Assembly (NCBI RefSeq): GCF_001182895.1
Contig: NZ_LFQR01000058.1
Span: 20,488 to 84,487 of the forward strand
DNA: 64,000 nucleotides
DNA from: Frateuria defendens
Lineage (GTDB): Bacteria; Pseudomonadota; Gammaproteobacteria; Xanthomonadales; Rhodanobacteraceae
Direction of reading: 5' to 3'
The notes under the pieces are model-generated. The model searched no databases. It saw only the letters and a program-made list of their open reading frames with translations, and was not told the origin of the DNA. Positions 41,380 through 50,120 of this stretch are shown in pieces. How positions within the stretch are numbered: the first letter of the stretch is position 1; every line of letters begins with the position of its first letter. Made by a program: the position numbers and the translations under genes.

Positions 41380-41778
41380 ATGTCGCAGTTGCTGTTGACG
41401 CGCATCCACCATGTCGCCGTGATCTGCTCGGACTACGCGCGCTCGCGCGCCTTCTACAGCGAGACGCTCGGCCTGCCGATCGTGCGCGAGGTCTACCGCG
41501 AGGCGCGCGATTCGTGGAAGTGCGACCTGGAAGTGGCGCCGGGCGTGACGCTGGAGCTGTTCTCCTTCCCCGCGCCGCCGCCACGGCCCTCCTACCCGGA
41601 AGCGGCCGGGCTGCGCCACCTGGCCTTCGCCGTGGAGGACATCGAGGTGGCCGTGCGCGCGCTCGGCGAATGCGGCGTGGCGTGCGAGCCGGTGCGGGTG
41701 GACGAGTACACCGGCCAGCGCTTCACCTTCTTCGCCGACCCGGACGGCTTGCCGCTGGAGCTGTACGAGACGGCGTGA
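41380..41778 (+). CDS. VOC-family (glyoxalase I-like) protein, YaeR type
   Basis: A 132-residue single-unit vicinal-oxygen-chelate protein close to E. coli YaeR/GloA2 (129). Metal-ligand positions are seen in ITHHVAV-like IHHVAVICSDYARSRAFYS, in LELFSFP (Glu), in GLRHLAFAVED (His) and in DPDGLPLELYE (Glu). YaeR's substrate is not established. It is a single gene convergent with aqpZ. Confidence 0.9.
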   Translation: MSQLLLTRIHHVAVICSDYARSRAFYSETLGLPIVREVYREARDSWKCDLEVAPGVTLELFSFPAPPPRPSYPEAAGLRHLAFAVEDIEVAVRALGECGVACEPVRVDEYTGQRFTFFADPDGLPLELYETA

Positions 41779-41925
41779 GCGCCTGTTCAAGACGCATGGC
41801 GTTCCACTCCTTCGTGCGTAGCCATGGTCTTTCAGGCGGCTGCCTGCCGTACGCGAGGGAGTGGCCATTCGGCATCACGGCAAGAGTGTGGACCGATCCG
41901 TGCGCCGGCCGCGCGGGCGCTGCGG

Positions 41926-42627
41926 TCAATCGCGGCTTTCCAGCAGGTGGCGATAGAGCAGGCCGCCGACCGCGCCGCCGATCAGCGGCACCAGCCAGAA
42001 CAGCCACAGCTGCCCGATCGCCCAGCCGCCCTGGAACAACGCCACGCCGGTGCTGCGCGCCGGGTTCACCGAGGTGTTGGTGACCGGGATGCTGATCAAG
42101 TGGATCAGGGTGAGGGCGAGGCCGATCGCCAGCGGCGCGAAGCCGCTCGGGGCCAGCCGGTCGGTGGCGCCGTTTATCACGATCAGGAAGAACGCCGTCA
42201 TCACCAGCTCGCACACGATCGCCGCGGTGATCGAGTAGCCGCCGGGCGAATGTTCGCCGTAGCCGTTGGAGGCGAAGCCGCCGGCCGCCGCGTCGAAGCC
42301 GGCCTTGCCGCTGGCGATGACGTAGAGCACCGCCGCCGCCGCGATCGCGCCGACCACCTGGACCACCAGGTAGGGCACGACGTCCCGCGCCGGAAAACGG
42401 CCGCCGGCTCACAGGCCCACGGTTACCGCCGGGTTGAAGTGTCCGCCCGAGATGTGGCCCACCGCGTAGGCCATGGTCACCACGGTGAGGCCGAAGGCGA
42501 GCGCCACGCCCGCGAAGCCGATGCCCAGTTGTGGAAAGGCCGCGGCCAGTACGGCGCTGCCGCAGCCGCCGGTGACCAGCCAGTACGTGCCGAAGAATTC
42601 GGCCGCCAAACGCTTGCCCATGCTCAT
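41926..42627 (-). pseudogene. aqpZ: Aquaporin Z, interrupted by one in-frame TGA
   Basis: Both halves of a tetrameric water channel are present in one frame: [20 protein letters not shown] through [16 protein letters not shown], then [20 protein letters not shown] to the end ([11 protein letters not shown]). Both NPA boxes (HFNPAV and NTSVNPARS) and the selectivity-filter context match AqpZ. The only lesion is TGA at 42409-42411 where E. coli has Trp (GLWAGGRFPA), a TGG-to-TGA change. Full length would be 233 residues. It may be a real nonsense mutation, a sequencing error, or leaky readthrough. Start at 42627, with AAGGAA upstream. Confidence 0.88.
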
Positions 42628-42836
42628 AGGAAGATTCCTTATGCAGGCCAGACAACGTTTTTCCCCTGACCGGACCGGCACCCCGCATAGCCAGCGGTAG
42701 GCCGGGACCGGGTCCGGCGCGGTGGCCGGACGGCGGCAGCATACGCGAAGGCGCAGGCCGTGGCGTCGGGCAACGCAGCATGGGCCCGCGCATCAGGCCG
42801 GCGGGACGGCGCAGGCCGGCCCGCCACGCCCGGAGG

Positions 42837-44720
42837 TCAGAACGTGGCGCCCACCGCGAAGCTCAGGAAGTCGTGGTCCTTGAGCACGTCGTAGGGCGCG
42901 TTGTCCACCCAGTTGGTGTAGCTCAGCGTGGCGAAGTAGTGCTTGCGATACTGCGCGGTGAGGCTGGCGGTGTACTGCTTGCGGCCGTCCACCAGCTGGT
43001 TGTCGACGGAGAAGCCGTGCACGTCCTGCGCCCAGCCGAGCGCCGGCGACAGCGTCCAGCCGCCCGCCAGCGCGTAGTTGAGCTGGCCCTTCAGGCGATA
43101 GCCCCAGGCCTGGCGGGTGTAGAAACCGCGGCTCAGGCAGCCCTGCGGGTTCTGCACCGCCGAGCAGGCGCCGTCGCTCCACTGCGGCGAGAAGCCCCAG
43201 GCGAAGCCGCGGCCGTAGCGCGTGTCGGCCAGCGCGGGCAGGTTGGCGTGGCTCCACACCGCCTCGCCGGCGAGGAGCGCGCTGTCGGCGCCCCACACGT
43301 CCTTGAACACACGCACCGCGTTGACCTGCGCCTGGGTCTTGTCGAAGCGGTCGTAGCCCGCCAGCACGCCGCCCGGCGCGATACCGGCCATGCGGTCGCC
43401 GATCGGGCCGCCGTTGCGGGTGAGCGCGGCGAACATGTCGGCGGTGTTGATCTGCACCGGCAGGTCCTTGGTGTAGGACACCTCGCCGGCCAGCTTCCAG
43501 CCCGCCACGCGGGTGGAGGCCGAGAGGCCGGCGACGCGGATGGCGTTGGGGAACACCCAGTACTCGGTGATGCTGGACAGGCGCGCCGACAGGTTCGCAT
43601 AGGCCAGCGGCACGCCGGCGGCGGTCAGCGCCGGCACCAGCGCGTTGTTCTGCGTGGCCGGGTTGATGGTGGTGGCGTTGAGGTAGGGCGAGCGCGAGTT
43701 GATCACCATGTAGTAGGCGCCGAAGTCGGTGCCCAGCGCCGCCGGCGCGTAGTGCAGGGACACGCCCCACTGGCCGTGGTCACGCCCGTACACCGCGGGG
43801 CCGCCGGGCAGGATCGCGCCCTGCTGGTACATGAAACTGTCGCTCAGCCATTTGCCCGCATTGGCCGAATAGGCGTTGATCGGGTAGTAGGCGTTGCTCT
43901 GGATGCTCGAGCAGGACCGGTCGAAACCGAGGTCGGTGGAGGAGAAGAAGGTGCCGCAGGGGTCGTACTCGTTCGCGCGCCACTTCCACTGGTAGAAGCC
44001 TTCCAGGCTCACTTCCTTGCCCAGGCCGAGCTTGCCCCACAGCAGCTCCACCGGCAGCTGCGCCTCGGTGGCCGGATCGGTGCCGGGGCGGTGCAGGGTG
44101 GTGTAGTCGATGGGGTTGACGAGGTTGAGGTTCTGCGCGAACAGGTCCTCGCCCCATTTCACCGTCTGCTTGCCGGCGCGCAGGTCCAGGCCGACGTCGT
44201 CGCTCAGCGCGAAGTGGCCGTAGGCGTAGGCGTTGAGCCACATGAAGCCGGAGAACCGGTTGGCGTGGTTGAGGCCGCGGTCGCTGAGCGGGCGGTTGGC
44301 GCCGAAGCCGTTCGCCGCGCTGCCCTGGGGCACGTCGCGGTTGTCCAGCGCGGCGTCGTACCAGGCGCGCGCGCTGGCGTTGATGCCGAAGTTCTTGTAC
44401 TTGAGGTCGACGCCGCTCACCACCTTGTAGAGGTTGGAGTACACATCACCCTTGCCGTAGTTGACGTTGCCGTCGTCGGCGGTGTCCGCGCCGTCGCCGC
44501 CCTTGGGCCGGCCGTCCGAGCGGTAGCCCTTGCCCACCAGGTGCTTCGAAGGGCTGCTGGTACGCATTGCCGCACCCGCCACCACGCGCGTGGTCCATTT
44601 CCCGGTAATCTCTCCGTCCGCGAGCTTGAAGTCCACGGCGTGCGAGGGCAGGGCGAAGGCCAGCAGGACGGCGCCGTACAAGGCGCTGCGGCGGGGGAGG
44701 GCGGTGGTCGGAAAGCACAT
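42837..44720 (-). CDS. DUF1302 outer-membrane protein
   Basis: A 627-residue protein with signal peptide (about 1-28, ALYGAVLLAFALPSHA) and a beta-barrel-like mature chain ending in phenylalanine (FLSFAVGATF). Family stretches include RAGKQTVKWGEDLFAQNLNL and NPIDYTTLHRPGTDP; DUF1302 proteins are abundant in Pseudomonas and relatives, often near genes for hydrophobic substrate or sterol/lipid use, and are thought to be outer-membrane channels. It is divergent from a pair of MFS transporters, which may move the same substrate across the inner membrane. Confidence 0.85.
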   Translation of the reverse strand: MCFPTTALPRRSALYGAVLLAFALPSHAVDFKLADGEITGKWTTRVVAGAAMRTSSPSKHLVGKGYRSDGRPKGGDGADTADDGNVNYGKGDVYSNLYKVVSGVDLKYKNFGINASARAWYDAALDNRDVPQGSAANGFGANRPLSDRGLNHANRFSGFMWLNAYAYGHFALSDDVGLDLRAGKQTVKWGEDLFAQNLNLVNPIDYTTLHRPGTDPATEAQLPVELLWGKLGLGKEVSLEGFYQWKWRANEYDPCGTFFSSTDLGFDRSCSSIQSNAYYPINAYSANAGKWLSDSFMYQQGAILPGGPAVYGRDHGQWGVSLHYAPAALGTDFGAYYMVINSRSPYLNATTINPATQNNALVPALTAAGVPLAYANLSARLSSITEYWVFPNAIRVAGLSASTRVAGWKLAGEVSYTKDLPVQINTADMFAALTRNGGPIGDRMAGIAPGGVLAGYDRFDKTQAQVNAVRVFKDVWGADSALLAGEAVWSHANLPALADTRYGRGFAWGFSPQWSDGACSAVQNPQGCLSRGFYTRQAWGYRLKGQLNYALAGGWTLSPALGWAQDVHGFSVDNQLVDGRKQYTASLTAQYRKHYFATLSYTNWVDNAPYDVLKDHDFLSFAVGATF

Positions 44721-44752
44721 GTAAGGGGCGGCAAGTCGATGAATGGCCGGGC

Positions 44753-44761
44753 GTTATAGCA
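44753..44761 (-). promoter_or_regulatory. Extended -10 promoter candidate for the DUF1302 gene
   Basis: The minus strand reads TGCTATAAC, an extended -10 element, 33 bases before the DUF1302 start codon. No good -35 box is seen at 17 bases, as expected for extended -10 promoters. Confidence 0.35.
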
Positions 44762-44900
44762 TCAATGCGGCCGGGAAGGCCACGTTTTTTGGACGGCTAG
44801 ATGGCTTTACGCCCGTACACCTTGGTAGGGTGACTTGCTGTGCGCTTTGCGTGTATGTTGCCCGGCCATCTTTATAAGAACAGCGATTCGGGAATCCACG

Positions 44901-46211
44901 ATGTCCCACGATGCATCCGTCGTCGCGCCCGCCGTGCCGGGCCAGCTCAACCGCCAAGACACCCGCACCCTGGCCCTCTCCGCCCTCGGCGGCGCGCTCG
45001 AGTTCTACGACTTCGTGGTGTTCGTGTTCTTCACCAAGGTGCTCGGCCACCTGTTCTTCCCCAAGGACATGCCCGAGTGGCTGTCGGTGGTGCAGGTCTA
45101 CGGCATCTTCGCCGCCGGCTACCTGGCGCGGCCGCTGGGCGGCATCATCATGGCGCACTTCGGCGACCGCTCGGGCCGCAAGAAGATGTTCACCCTGAGC
45201 GTGTTCCTGATGGCGCTGCCCACGCTGTGCATCGGCCTGCTGCCCACCTACGCGCAGATCGGCGCGTTGGCGCCGGTGCTGCTGCTGCTCATGCGCGTGA
45301 TGCAGGGCGCCGCCATCGGCGGCGAGATGCCGGGCGCCTGGGTGTTCGTGGCCGAGCACGCGCCGGCGGGCCGCGCCGGCTTCGCGGTGGCCTGCCTCAC
45401 CTCGGGCATCACCGCCGGCATCCTGATGGGCTCCCTGGTCGCCCTGGGCATTTCGTCGCACTTCGCGCCGGAGGAAGTCACCGCCTGGGCCTGGCGCCTG
45501 GCCTTCCTGCTCGGCGGCGTGTTCGGCTTCGTGGCCGTGTGGGTGCGCCGCTGGCTGAGCGAGACGCCGGTGTTCGCGGCCCTGCGCGCCGAGCGCCAGC
45601 TCAGCGAGACGATGCCGCTGAAGGAAGTGCTGTCGGGCCACCTGCACGGCATCCTGCTCACCGTGCTGGTGACCTGGGTGCTTACCGCCGCGGTGGTGGT
45701 GCTGATCCTGATGACGCCGACCATCGTGCAGACCAGCTTCCACCTGGACCCGGTCACCGCCTCGCACGGCAACCTGCTGGCCTCGCTGATGCTGACCCTG
45801 GGCTGCCTCGCCAGCGGCGTGGTGGTGGACCGGCTGGGCCGGGCCCGCGGCCTGCTGCTCGGCTGTATCGGCCTGTGCGGCTCGGCGCTGGCCCTGTATG
45901 CCGACCTGCGCACCGGCGGCCAGCACTTCTACGCGCTCTACGCCCTGGCGGGCCTCTTCACCGGCGTGATCGGCATCATCCCCTCGGTGATGGTGGCGGC
46001 TTTCCCGCCGGCCATCCGCTACTCGGGCATTTCCTTCTCCTACAACGTGGCCTACGCGGTGTTCGGCGCCATCACGCCGCCCTCCATCGCCTACGCCGCC
46101 GCGCACTTCGGTTCGATGGCGCCGGCCTACTACGTGGCGGCCACCGCGGTGCTGGGCGTGCTGGTGGCGATCTACCTGCTCGCCGGCCGCCGCCGCTACT
46201 ACGAGCGCTGA
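44901..46211 (+). CDS. MFS transporter, metabolite:H+ symporter type (copy 1)
   Basis: A 436-residue, 12-helix major-facilitator protein. The signature loop GDRSGRKKMFTLSVFLMALP lies between helices 2 and 3, with the upstream ALGGALEFYDFVVFVFFTKV typical of the ProP/ShiA/metabolite-H+ symporter subgroup. Likely imports an organic acid, betaine or aromatic acid with protons. It is the first of a tandem pair with 46255 (same length, about three-quarters identical residues by eye). The ATG at 44901 is chosen because the upstream in-frame codons are not conserved in copy 2. Confidence 0.92.
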   Translation: MSHDASVVAPAVPGQLNRQDTRTLALSALGGALEFYDFVVFVFFTKVLGHLFFPKDMPEWLSVVQVYGIFAAGYLARPLGGIIMAHFGDRSGRKKMFTLSVFLMALPTLCIGLLPTYAQIGALAPVLLLLMRVMQGAAIGGEMPGAWVFVAEHAPAGRAGFAVACLTSGITAGILMGSLVALGISSHFAPEEVTAWAWRLAFLLGGVFGFVAVWVRRWLSETPVFAALRAERQLSETMPLKEVLSGHLHGILLTVLVTWVLTAAVVVLILMTPTIVQTSFHLDPVTASHGNLLASLMLTLGCLASGVVVDRLGRARGLLLGCIGLCGSALALYADLRTGGQHFYALYALAGLFTGVIGIIPSVMVAAFPPAIRYSGISFSYNVAYAVFGAITPPSIAYAAAHFGSMAPAYYVAATAVLGVLVAIYLLAGRRRYYER

Positions 46212-46254
46212 GCGTCCCGGCGCCCTGAATCCCAGGCTCAAGGAAATCCAGGCC

Positions 46255-47565
46255 ATGAAGGCGGAAACCTCCGCGGCGGCGCCGGCCGCGCACCCGGGCT
46301 TCGGCCGCGGCGGCGTGCGCACGCTGGCGCTGGCCGCGCTCGGCGGCGCGCTGGAGTTCTACGACTTCGTCGTGTTCGTGTTCTTCACCAAGGTGCTCGG
46401 ACAGCTGTTCTTCCCGCACGACATGCCCGAGTGGCTGGCGCTGCTGCAGGTGTACGGCATCTTCGCCGCGGGCTATCTCGCACGCCCGCTGGGCGGCATC
46501 GTGATGGCGCACTTCGGCGACCGCTCGGGCCGCAAGAAGATGTTCACCCTGAGCGTGTTCCTGATGGCGCTGCCCACGCTGTGCATCGGCCTGCTGCCCA
46601 CCTACGCGCAGGTGGGCGCGCTGGCGCCGGTGCTGTTGCTGCTGCTGCGCATCGTGCAGGGCGTGGCCATCGGCGGCGAGATCCCGGGCGCCTGGGTGTT
46701 CGTGGCCGAGCATGCGCCGCCGGGGCGGATCGGCTTCGCCTGCGCCGTGCTCACCTCCGGCCTCACCGCCGGCATCCTGGTCGGCTCGCTGGTCGCCGCG
46801 GGACTCAACACCCACCTCACGCCGGAAGAAGTGCGCGGCTACGGCTGGCGCATCCCGTTCGTGCTCGGCGGCATCTTTGGCTTCTTCGCCGTGTGGGTGC
46901 GCCGCTGGCTGAGCGAGACGCCGGTGTTCGCGGCCATGCGCGAGCGCAAGGAACTGGAGCACGAGCTGCCGCTCAAGCGCGTGCTGGCCGGCCACCTCGA
47001 CGGCGTACTGCTGTCGGTGCTGGTGACCTGGATGCTCACTGCGGCGATCGTGGTGGTGATCCTGATGACGCCGACCATCGCCCAGACCAGCTTCCACATC
47101 GACGCCCCGCGCGCCTTCCTCGGCAACAGCCTGGCGGCGCTCGCGCTGCTGGCGGGCTGCATCGGCGGCGGCCTGCTGGCCGACCGCTTCGGCCGCGGCC
47201 GCGCCTTGCTGCTCGGTTCGCTGGCGATGCTGCTCGCCACCTATGCGCTGTACCGCGATCTCGCCGCGGGCGGCCGGCACTTCCTCGCGCTGTACGCGCT
47301 GGCCGGGCTGTGCGTGGGCGCGGTAGGCATCGTGCCGGCGGTGATGGTGGCGGCGTTCCCGCCGGCCATCCGCTTCTCCGGCCTGTCCTTCTCCTACAAC
47401 CTCGCCTACGCCACCGTCGGCGCCGTGACGCCGCCGCTGATCGCCTACCTCGCCGCGCGCCTGGGCGCGATGGCGCCGGCGCACTACGTGGCGATCACCG
47501 CGGTGGTGGGGGCGCTGGTCGGGGTGTACCTGATGGCGACGAAGCGGGCGTTCCATGAGCGCTGA
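46255..47565 (+). CDS. MFS transporter, metabolite:H+ symporter type (copy 2)
   Basis: A 436-residue paralogue of the upstream gene, with the same signature GDRSGRKKMFTLSVFLMALP and the same helix order; differences cluster in the N-terminal tail, the central loop (RERKELEHELPLKRVLAGHL) and the C-terminal half. AAGGAAATCCAGGCC precedes the ATG at 46255, 43 bases after copy 1 ends. A 108-base stretch (46504-46611) is identical to copy 1 at 45150-45257, hinting at gene conversion. Substrate preference could have diverged. Confidence 0.92.
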   Translation: MKAETSAAAPAAHPGFGRGGVRTLALAALGGALEFYDFVVFVFFTKVLGQLFFPHDMPEWLALLQVYGIFAAGYLARPLGGIVMAHFGDRSGRKKMFTLSVFLMALPTLCIGLLPTYAQVGALAPVLLLLLRIVQGVAIGGEIPGAWVFVAEHAPPGRIGFACAVLTSGLTAGILVGSLVAAGLNTHLTPEEVRGYGWRIPFVLGGIFGFFAVWVRRWLSETPVFAAMRERKELEHELPLKRVLAGHLDGVLLSVLVTWMLTAAIVVVILMTPTIAQTSFHIDAPRAFLGNSLAALALLAGCIGGGLLADRFGRGRALLLGSLAMLLATYALYRDLAAGGRHFLALYALAGLCVGAVGIVPAVMVAAFPPAIRFSGLSFSYNLAYATVGAVTPPLIAYLAARLGAMAPAHYVAITAVVGALVGVYLMATKRAFHER

Positions 47566-47742
47566 GGGGCCGGTTCACCGGCTGTCGCAGCGCCTTTGAC
47601 GGGCACCTCCCTCTGCTCGCGCAGAGCGGTCGAGGGCTAGCCTCGGAGCAAGGGTTTACCCCTCCCCAACGCTCCCCTGCGGCAGGGGAGGAGCAGGTGG
47701 CGCTGCGCCAGTTCGTGATCTTGCCGTCGAAACATTCGGGGA

Positions 47743-47785
47743 TGTGGAGCGCGCTTGCGCGCGACAAACCTACGCAGCCGCCACG
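47743..47785. repeat. Member of a dispersed intergenic repeat (with 52223-52265)
   Basis: GTGGAGCGCGCTTGCGCGCG then ACAAACCTACGCAGC here parallels the sequence at 52223-52265 (TGGAGCGCGCTGCGCGCGGC then AAGCCTACGCAGC). The gap 47566-47846 also contains CTCCCCTGC-G-GCAGGGGAG (47672-47690), a perfect hairpin shared in part with the repeat near 32045. No gene is seen in this gap. Confidence 0.6.
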
Positions 47786-47846
47786 CCGCCATGCCGCGGT
47801 CGTGCGCGCAGGGATGTCACGCAAAAAATGGCGCGCAGGCAGGCCC

Positions 47847-48533
47847 TCAGAAATCCAGCTCCTGCGTCGCGCACAGGTAGTCGATCATCGGCGCGATGCG
47901 CTTGAACTGCTCCACCGTCCACGGCAGCAGTTCGGTCGAGCAGGCCAGCTCTTCGGAGAAGTCGGTGCCGGCGGCGAAGTCCTTGCGCTTTAAGTCCTCG
48001 ATCAACTCGTGCGCGGGGTCGTAGCCGCGCGGCGGGCGGCTCAGCGATTCGCCCCAGAACACGAAGTGCTCGCGGAACGCCTTGCCCTGCGTGGCGCGCT
48101 TCCACGCGGCCGGGTTGTCGGCGAGGAAGGCGCGGATGCGCTTGAGCGCGTCCGGCTCCGGGTGCCACATGCCGCCGCCGGCGAAGCATTCGCCGGGCTG
48201 GATGTGCAAATAGAAGGAGGGCGCCGGGATTTCGCGCCGCCGCTCGTGGAAGAAGCGCGCGCCCTGCCAGGGCTTGTACGGCTGCTTGTCGTTGGCGAAG
48301 CGCGTGTCGCGGTAGATGCGGAACAGCGAGCCGCCGTTCTTGCGCGGGTCGGCGCGGTAGTGCGGGCTGATCTTCGCCAGCGGCGCGGCGAGGTCGCCGA
48401 TCAGTGCCAGGAACGGCTCGCGCACGTGGCGCTCGTAGTCGTCCTTGTGCGCGGCGAACCACTCGCGGTCGTTGTGGCGCGCGAGCGCCTTGAAGAAGCG
48501 GAAGGTGGCGGGCGTGAAATAGGCTTGGGGCAT
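47847..48533 (-). CDS. DUF2461 family protein
   Basis: A 228-residue soluble protein of a widely spread family: FRFFKALARHNDREWFAAHK, then GGSLFRIYRDTRFANDKQPY and PAPSFYLHIQPGECFAGGGM are typical conserved blocks. Function is unknown. It ends with CATQELDF. Its start lies 16 bases after the sbcB stop on the same strand, so the two may be one transcript. Confidence 0.88.
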   Translation of the reverse strand: MPQAYFTPATFRFFKALARHNDREWFAAHKDDYERHVREPFLALIGDLAAPLAKISPHYRADPRKNGGSLFRIYRDTRFANDKQPYKPWQGARFFHERRREIPAPSFYLHIQPGECFAGGGMWHPEPDALKRIRAFLADNPAAWKRATQGKAFREHFVFWGESLSRPPRGYDPAHELIEDLKRKDFAAGTDFSEELACSTELLPWTVEQFKRIAPMIDYLCATQELDF

Positions 48534-48549
48534 GGCGGTCGGGGCGGTG

Positions 48550-50004
48550 TCAGACGGCGAGGGGAACCAGTTCGGCGGCCAGCGATTCGCCCCAGGCCTG
48601 CAACTGGTCCAGCAGCGGCAGCTTGTCGTGCGCGGAGGGCTCCTGGCGCAGCGCGGCGAGGCGGGCGAAGTAGCCGTCGAGGGTGAGGGTGGTGAGCGGG
48701 CCGGGGCGGGTCAGCCGGTGCAGGCGGAAGGCTTCCCAGCGCGCGCGCTCCTCGGCGTCGAGCGTGTGCGGCCAGTTGCGCGCGCGGTAGCGGAACAGCA
48801 GCTCCACATAGCGCGCGTCGCGGAAGGGGAAGCCGCGCGTGCCCAACTGCTCCGGCGGTGTGGCGCGCACCTGGGCCAGCAGGCGCTTGTCGGCATCGGG
48901 CAGGAAGCCGGCGTAGAGCGCGAGTTCGGGGTCTTCCGGCGGCGGCAGGTCGGCGGCGCGGGCGAATACGCGGCCGACCTTGGCGGCGAGATCGGCCGCC
49001 GCGCGCAGGCGTTCGAGGTGGGCCAGGTTGCGGTCCAGGTCGAGCCCGAGGCGCGCGTGGTCCGCGCCCTTGAGCACCGAGAGCGGCGCCAGCGCCGGCG
49101 CGCGGTTGGCGCGCACGGTGCGCAGCGGGATGCGCTCGACGCCCTCGGGCAGGTCCGCGCGCGTGGTGAACACGCGGTCGGCGATGTCGTCCTCCTCCAA
49201 TGCCAGCAGCTCGGCGGGATCGGTGCCCAGGTCGTAGACGATCACCTCGCCCGGCCGGCTCGGGTGCATCGCCAGCGGCGCGATCACGGCCAGGCAGTGG
49301 CGGCTCGCCGGGTAGCGCGAGGAGACGTGCACCAGCGGCGTCATGCCGCCCACGTCGAGCAGGCCGAACACGCGCTGCTTGCGGCGCAGGTCGAAGAACC
49401 AATCCCACAGCCGCGGCTGGCGCGCGCGGATCAGCCGCGCCAGGCCGATCAGCGCGTGCACGTCCGACAGCGCGTCGTGCGCGCGCTCCTGCTGCAGGTG
49501 GTTGGCGGCGGCCAGGTGTTCGAGCTTGAAGCTCGGCGTGCCGTCCTCGCGCTGCGGCCACACGATGCCTTCCGGGCGCAGCGCCTGGCACATGCGCACC
49601 AGGTCGATCAGGTCCCAGCGCGAGTTGCCGTGCTCCCACTCGCGCGCGTAGGGCTCGTAGAAGTTGCGGTAGAGCAGGTGGCGGGTGAACTCGTCGTCGA
49701 AGCGCAGCGAGTTGTAGCCCACGCCGCAGGTGCCCGGCTGCGCCAGCTGCTCGTGCACGCGGGCGGCGAAGGCCGCCTCGCCCACGCCCTCGCGCTCGGC
49801 CTGCTGCGGGGCGATGCCGGTGATCAGGCAGGCCTCCGGGTGCGGCAGGGCATCGCGCGGCGGCTTGCCGTAGAACATCACCGGCTCGCCCACGATCTCC
49901 AGCTCCATGGTGGTGCGCAGGCCGGCGAACTGGAGGGGGCGGTCGCGCCGCGGATCGGCGCCGGAGGTTTCGTAGTCGTGCCAGAAGAAGGTCGCTTGGC
50001 TCAT
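48550..50004 (-). CDS. sbcB: Exodeoxyribonuclease I
   Basis: A 3'-5' single-strand DNA exonuclease acting in recombination and repair. The 484 residues fit the family (E. coli 475). The DEDDh catalytic set is visible: FFWHDYETSGADPRRDRPLQ (Asp and Glu), VGYNSLRFDDEFTRHLLYRN (Asp) and ERAHDALSDVHALIGLARLI (His and Asp). The C-terminal SH3-like and helical domains follow. The ATG at 50004 (MSQATFFWHDYE) is preferred because the upstream extension is not homologous. Confidence 0.95.
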   Translation of the reverse strand: MSQATFFWHDYETSGADPRRDRPLQFAGLRTTMELEIVGEPVMFYGKPPRDALPHPEACLITGIAPQQAEREGVGEAAFAARVHEQLAQPGTCGVGYNSLRFDDEFTRHLLYRNFYEPYAREWEHGNSRWDLIDLVRMCQALRPEGIVWPQREDGTPSFKLEHLAAANHLQQERAHDALSDVHALIGLARLIRARQPRLWDWFFDLRRKQRVFGLLDVGGMTPLVHVSSRYPASRHCLAVIAPLAMHPSRPGEVIVYDLGTDPAELLALEEDDIADRVFTTRADLPEGVERIPLRTVRANRAPALAPLSVLKGADHARLGLDLDRNLAHLERLRAAADLAAKVGRVFARAADLPPPEDPELALYAGFLPDADKRLLAQVRATPPEQLGTRGFPFRDARYVELLFRYRARNWPHTLDAEERARWEAFRLHRLTRPGPLTTLTLDGYFARLAALRQEPSAHDKLPLLDQLQAWGESLAAELVPLAV

Positions 50005-50120
50005 CCGCCGATGATCGCATGGCTGGCTCGCGAGAACTCGCTGCGGCCACGCCGGCGCCCGCAAAAAGGCCCGGGGCGGCGGGTATGCTGGACCGGATCG
50101 GGAAAGCGGAGGGGACAGCC

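Noticed and set aside
42409..42411. Selenocysteine decoding of the TGA in aqpZ
   Set aside because: The position is a conserved tryptophan, not cysteine; aquaporins are not selenoproteins, and a one-base change from TGG is simpler.
47672..47690. Hairpin CTCCCCTGC-G-GCAGGGGAG as terminator of the MFS genes
   Set aside because: No U tract on either strand and part of the sequence recurs in other intergenic repeats, so it is treated as a repeat component.
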